Source of the DNA: Reyranella sp.
Lineage (GTDB): Bacteria; Pseudomonadota; Alphaproteobacteria; Reyranellales; Reyranellaceae
DNA: 64,000 nucleotides
NCBI GenBank assembly: GCA_019750135.1
Contig: JAIEOV010000081.1
Coordinates: forward strand, 53,744 to 117,743
Reading direction: 5' to 3'
Under the pieces are notes generated by a model. That model was not told where the DNA came from and ran no database searches. It saw only the letters and a program-made list of their open reading frames with translations. Shown piece by piece: positions 60,637 to 64,000 of the stretch. Each line of letters opens with the position of its first letter. Position 1 is the stretch's first letter. Position numbers and translations under genes: made by a program.

Positions 60637-61089
60637 ATGAGCAAGTTCACCGTCAATGGAAAAGCGCAAGACTTCACCGGCGATCCGGAGATGCCGCTTC
60701 TCTGGTATCTGCGCGATGTCGTCGGCATGACCGGCACCAAGTTCGGCTGCGGGCAAGCGTTGTGCGGCGCGTGCACCGTGCATATCGACGGCACGGCAAT
60801 GCGTTCCTGCCAGGTGCAGGTCGGCACCATCGAGGGCCAAGCGGTCGTCACCATCGAAGGCCTGTCGGCCGACGGCAATCACCCAGTGCAGAAGGCCTGG
60901 CGCGAGCTCAATGTCGCGCAGTGCGGCTACTGCCAGACCGGGCAGATCATGCAGGCGGCGTCGCTGCTCAAGGACACGCCCAATCCCACCGACCAGCAGA
61001 TCCTCGATGCCATGAGCGGCAATCTCTGTCGCTGCGGGACCTACCCTCGCATTCGCGCCGCCATCAAGCGCGCCTCGGGCAAGGCATAG
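60637..61089 (+). CDS. (2Fe-2S) subunit, isoquinoline 1-oxidoreductase alpha-like
   Basis: This 150-residue protein has the plant-type [2Fe-2S] pattern GCGQALCGACTVHIDGTAMRSC (residues 38-59) and the C-terminal cluster QCGYCQTGQIM with LCRCGTYPRI. It pairs with the beta-like gene 7 bases downstream. These two-subunit enzymes lack a FAD subunit and pass electrons to a cytochrome. TTGGAGG precedes the ATG. The GYCQTG variant of the second motif is the iorA/aldehyde-oxidase-type reading. Confidence 0.93.
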   Translation: MSKFTVNGKAQDFTGDPEMPLLWYLRDVVGMTGTKFGCGQALCGACTVHIDGTAMRSCQVQVGTIEGQAVVTIEGLSADGNHPVQKAWRELNVAQCGYCQTGQIMQAASLLKDTPNPTDQQILDAMSGNLCRCGTYPRIRAAIKRASGKA

Positions 61090-61096
61090 GGAGGGC

Positions 61097-63394
<2,298 letters not shown>

Positions 63395-63405
63395 GCGAAA
63401 CTCAT

Positions 63406-63440
63406 GCCTCCCCCATCGCGCGAAGCGCGATGGGGGAGGC
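63406..63440. repeat. Perfect inverted repeat after iorB-like gene
   Basis: GCCTCCCCCATCGCG, loop CGAAG, CGCGATGGGGGAGGC gives a 15-bp perfect stem. It lacks a T-run, so it may be a dispersed repeat more than a terminator, though it could protect the 3' end of the preceding message. Confidence 0.8.
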
Positions 63441-63482
63441 GCCCGATAGGCGTTAACTTTGCTCTCGTTTCACGCACAACCT

Positions 63483-63583
63483 CTTCCTGAGGAGCCGCGC
63501 GAAGCGCGGCGTTCCGAAGGATGCGAGCCAGTCTTGGTGTTGCCCACCCTTCGAGACGCGCCCTTCGCGCGCTCCTTGGGAGG
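63483..63583. repeat. Facing pair of CCTGAGGAG...CGAAGGATG repeats
   Basis: CTTCCTGAGGAGCCGCGCG... to CCGAAGGATG is followed by a facing copy running CACCCTTCGAGACGCG... to CTCCTTGGGAGG. Each copy has an inner GCGCG hairpin. This resembles a repeat type common in Bradyrhizobium-like genomes. Confidence 0.65.
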
Positions 63584-63686
63584 CGCCCCCCGCGTCGTCG
63601 GCGGCCGAGGGAATTTGCCAGCACTGCTGGCATCGATGCGTGCCAGGTTTTTTGGCGGTTTACAGTCCGCCAAAATAGAACCGTGG

Positions 63687-63715
63687 TTGATTCCGGACAT
63701 AACGTGGATTATAGT
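63687..63715 (+). promoter_or_regulatory. Sigma-70-like promoter
   Basis: TTGATT and TATAGT are separated by exactly 17 bases; both match the -35 and -10 consensus in five of six positions. A transcript would start near 63722 and run into a region with no gene, so it may express a small RNA or a gene beyond the window. Confidence 0.55.
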
Positions 63716-63960
63716 GCACGCGTGTCGCCTCGCGGCGGCTCCGCTCTATGCATCGTTCATCCGATACCCATCGCGCCCAGCCCCGCCGGGCGGGCCCTTC
63801 CGGTCGAGCGGAAAACCGGTAGCGATAATAGCGGAAATGTCCGAATTCCCCGGCGAGCCCAATGGCTAGTGGGTCGACTTCCCAATCACCGCTACGACCT
63901 CCGGCGGAAACGGCGGAAACCCCCGGAAACTCACCCGGCTCATGTTCTTCCGGACCGCGC

Positions 63961-64000
63961 GCGTCCTCGCGCGCTCATGATCATGAGCGCGCGAGGACGC
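63961..64000. repeat. Perfect 40-bp palindrome, TGATCA-centred, copy 4
   Basis: GCGTCCTCGCGCGCTCATGA and TCATGAGCGCGCGAGGACGC are exact complements with TGATCA at the centre, and may extend past the window edge. The left arm, with preceding CGCGCG, is also self-complementary. It shares the CATGATCATG centre with copies 1 and 2 but has different arms. Confidence 0.9.

Larger units (their letters stand above)
63395..64000. other. Gene-free repeat-rich end of window
   Basis: No supported gene in 606 bases. In order: a perfect inverted repeat (63406), a pair of facing repeats (63483-63583), a 9-bp inverted repeat TTTTGGCGG/CCGCCAAAA at about 63648-63676, a promoter-like sequence (63687-63715), and a perfect 40-bp palindrome at the very edge. 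A ten-codon frame MSEFPGEPNG at 63838 has no support. Confidence 0.6.

Noticed and set aside
63648..63676. Inverted repeat TTTTGGCGG/CCGCCAAAA as a terminator
   Set aside because: On neither strand is the stem followed by a T-run; the runs lie on the wrong side of the stem.

Overview
The window is about 64 kb of high-GC DNA that reads as a chromosomal segment of an alphaproteobacterium. Supporting signs are the alphaproteobacterial neighbourhood of an FYDLN-acid protein, tRNA-Ala, aroA, cmk, rpsA and ihfB, a class II-like AroA, many branched-chain-type ABC importers, three molybdenum hydroxylase sets and families of dispersed intergenic palindromes. The overall style resembles soil Rhodospirillales/Reyranella-like or Bradyrhizobium-like genomes, but the genus cannot be fixed from sequence reading alone. 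No transposase, integrase, phage gene, plasmid replication gene, rRNA or CRISPR array was seen.

Layout. 1-6.4 kb (minus strand): a partial SMP-30 family gene, then the overlapping uvrC-pgsA-moaD-moaE group, phoH and guanine deaminase. 6.4-10 kb: a 38-residue membrane peptide, a DUF2569 protein, two plus-strand secreted or unknown proteins and a Gfo/Idh/MocA oxidoreductase with an unusual N-terminal module. 10.1-17.9 kb: tRNA-Ala(GGC), FYDLN-acid protein, aroA-cmk-rpsA-(terminator)-ihfB-lapA-ornithine cyclodeaminase family, and a CaiB/BaiF CoA-transferase facing them.

18.4-33 kb is the most interesting region: a co-directional, mostly overlapping series of MarR regulator, molybdenum hydroxylase (FAD subunit plus a fused [2Fe-2S]/Mo subunit), 6-hydroxynicotinate-reductase-like Fe-S protein, UPF0280, DUF1185, an NTF2-like protein, a Liv-type importer (binding protein, fused LivHM permease, two ATPases), HyuA-type hydantoinase/oxoprolinase and a small nucleotidyltransferase-like protein. 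Together they look like an uptake, hydroxylation, ring-reduction and ATP-dependent lactam-opening pathway for an unidentified N-heterocycle.

33-46 kb: a sedolisin (S53) protease with a DUF4114 tail, a divergent LysR/MFS pair, a second complete Liv importer (five genes), then a minus-strand nitroreductase and TTC38-like gene bounded by a 25-bp direct repeat derived from the end of livF, and a DUF2332 gene. 46.4-47 kb is a deletion scar in which two divergent genes (MAPEG and an isochorismatase-type hydrolase) have both lost their 5' ends. 47-55.3 kb: two enolase-superfamily enzymes, a small protein, minus-strand GMC oxidoreductase/aspartate dehydrogenase/amidase, then a DsbA-like isomerase, VOC and NIPSNAP genes. 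55.6-63.4 kb: an orphan form-II CoxL-like Mo subunit, a PNPOx-like protein, a small secreted protein, argC behind an intrinsic terminator-like hairpin, and an isoquinoline-oxidoreductase-type iorA/iorB pair. The last 600 bases are gene-free, full of inverted repeats and carry a good promoter-like sequence; the window ends in a perfect 40-bp palindrome.
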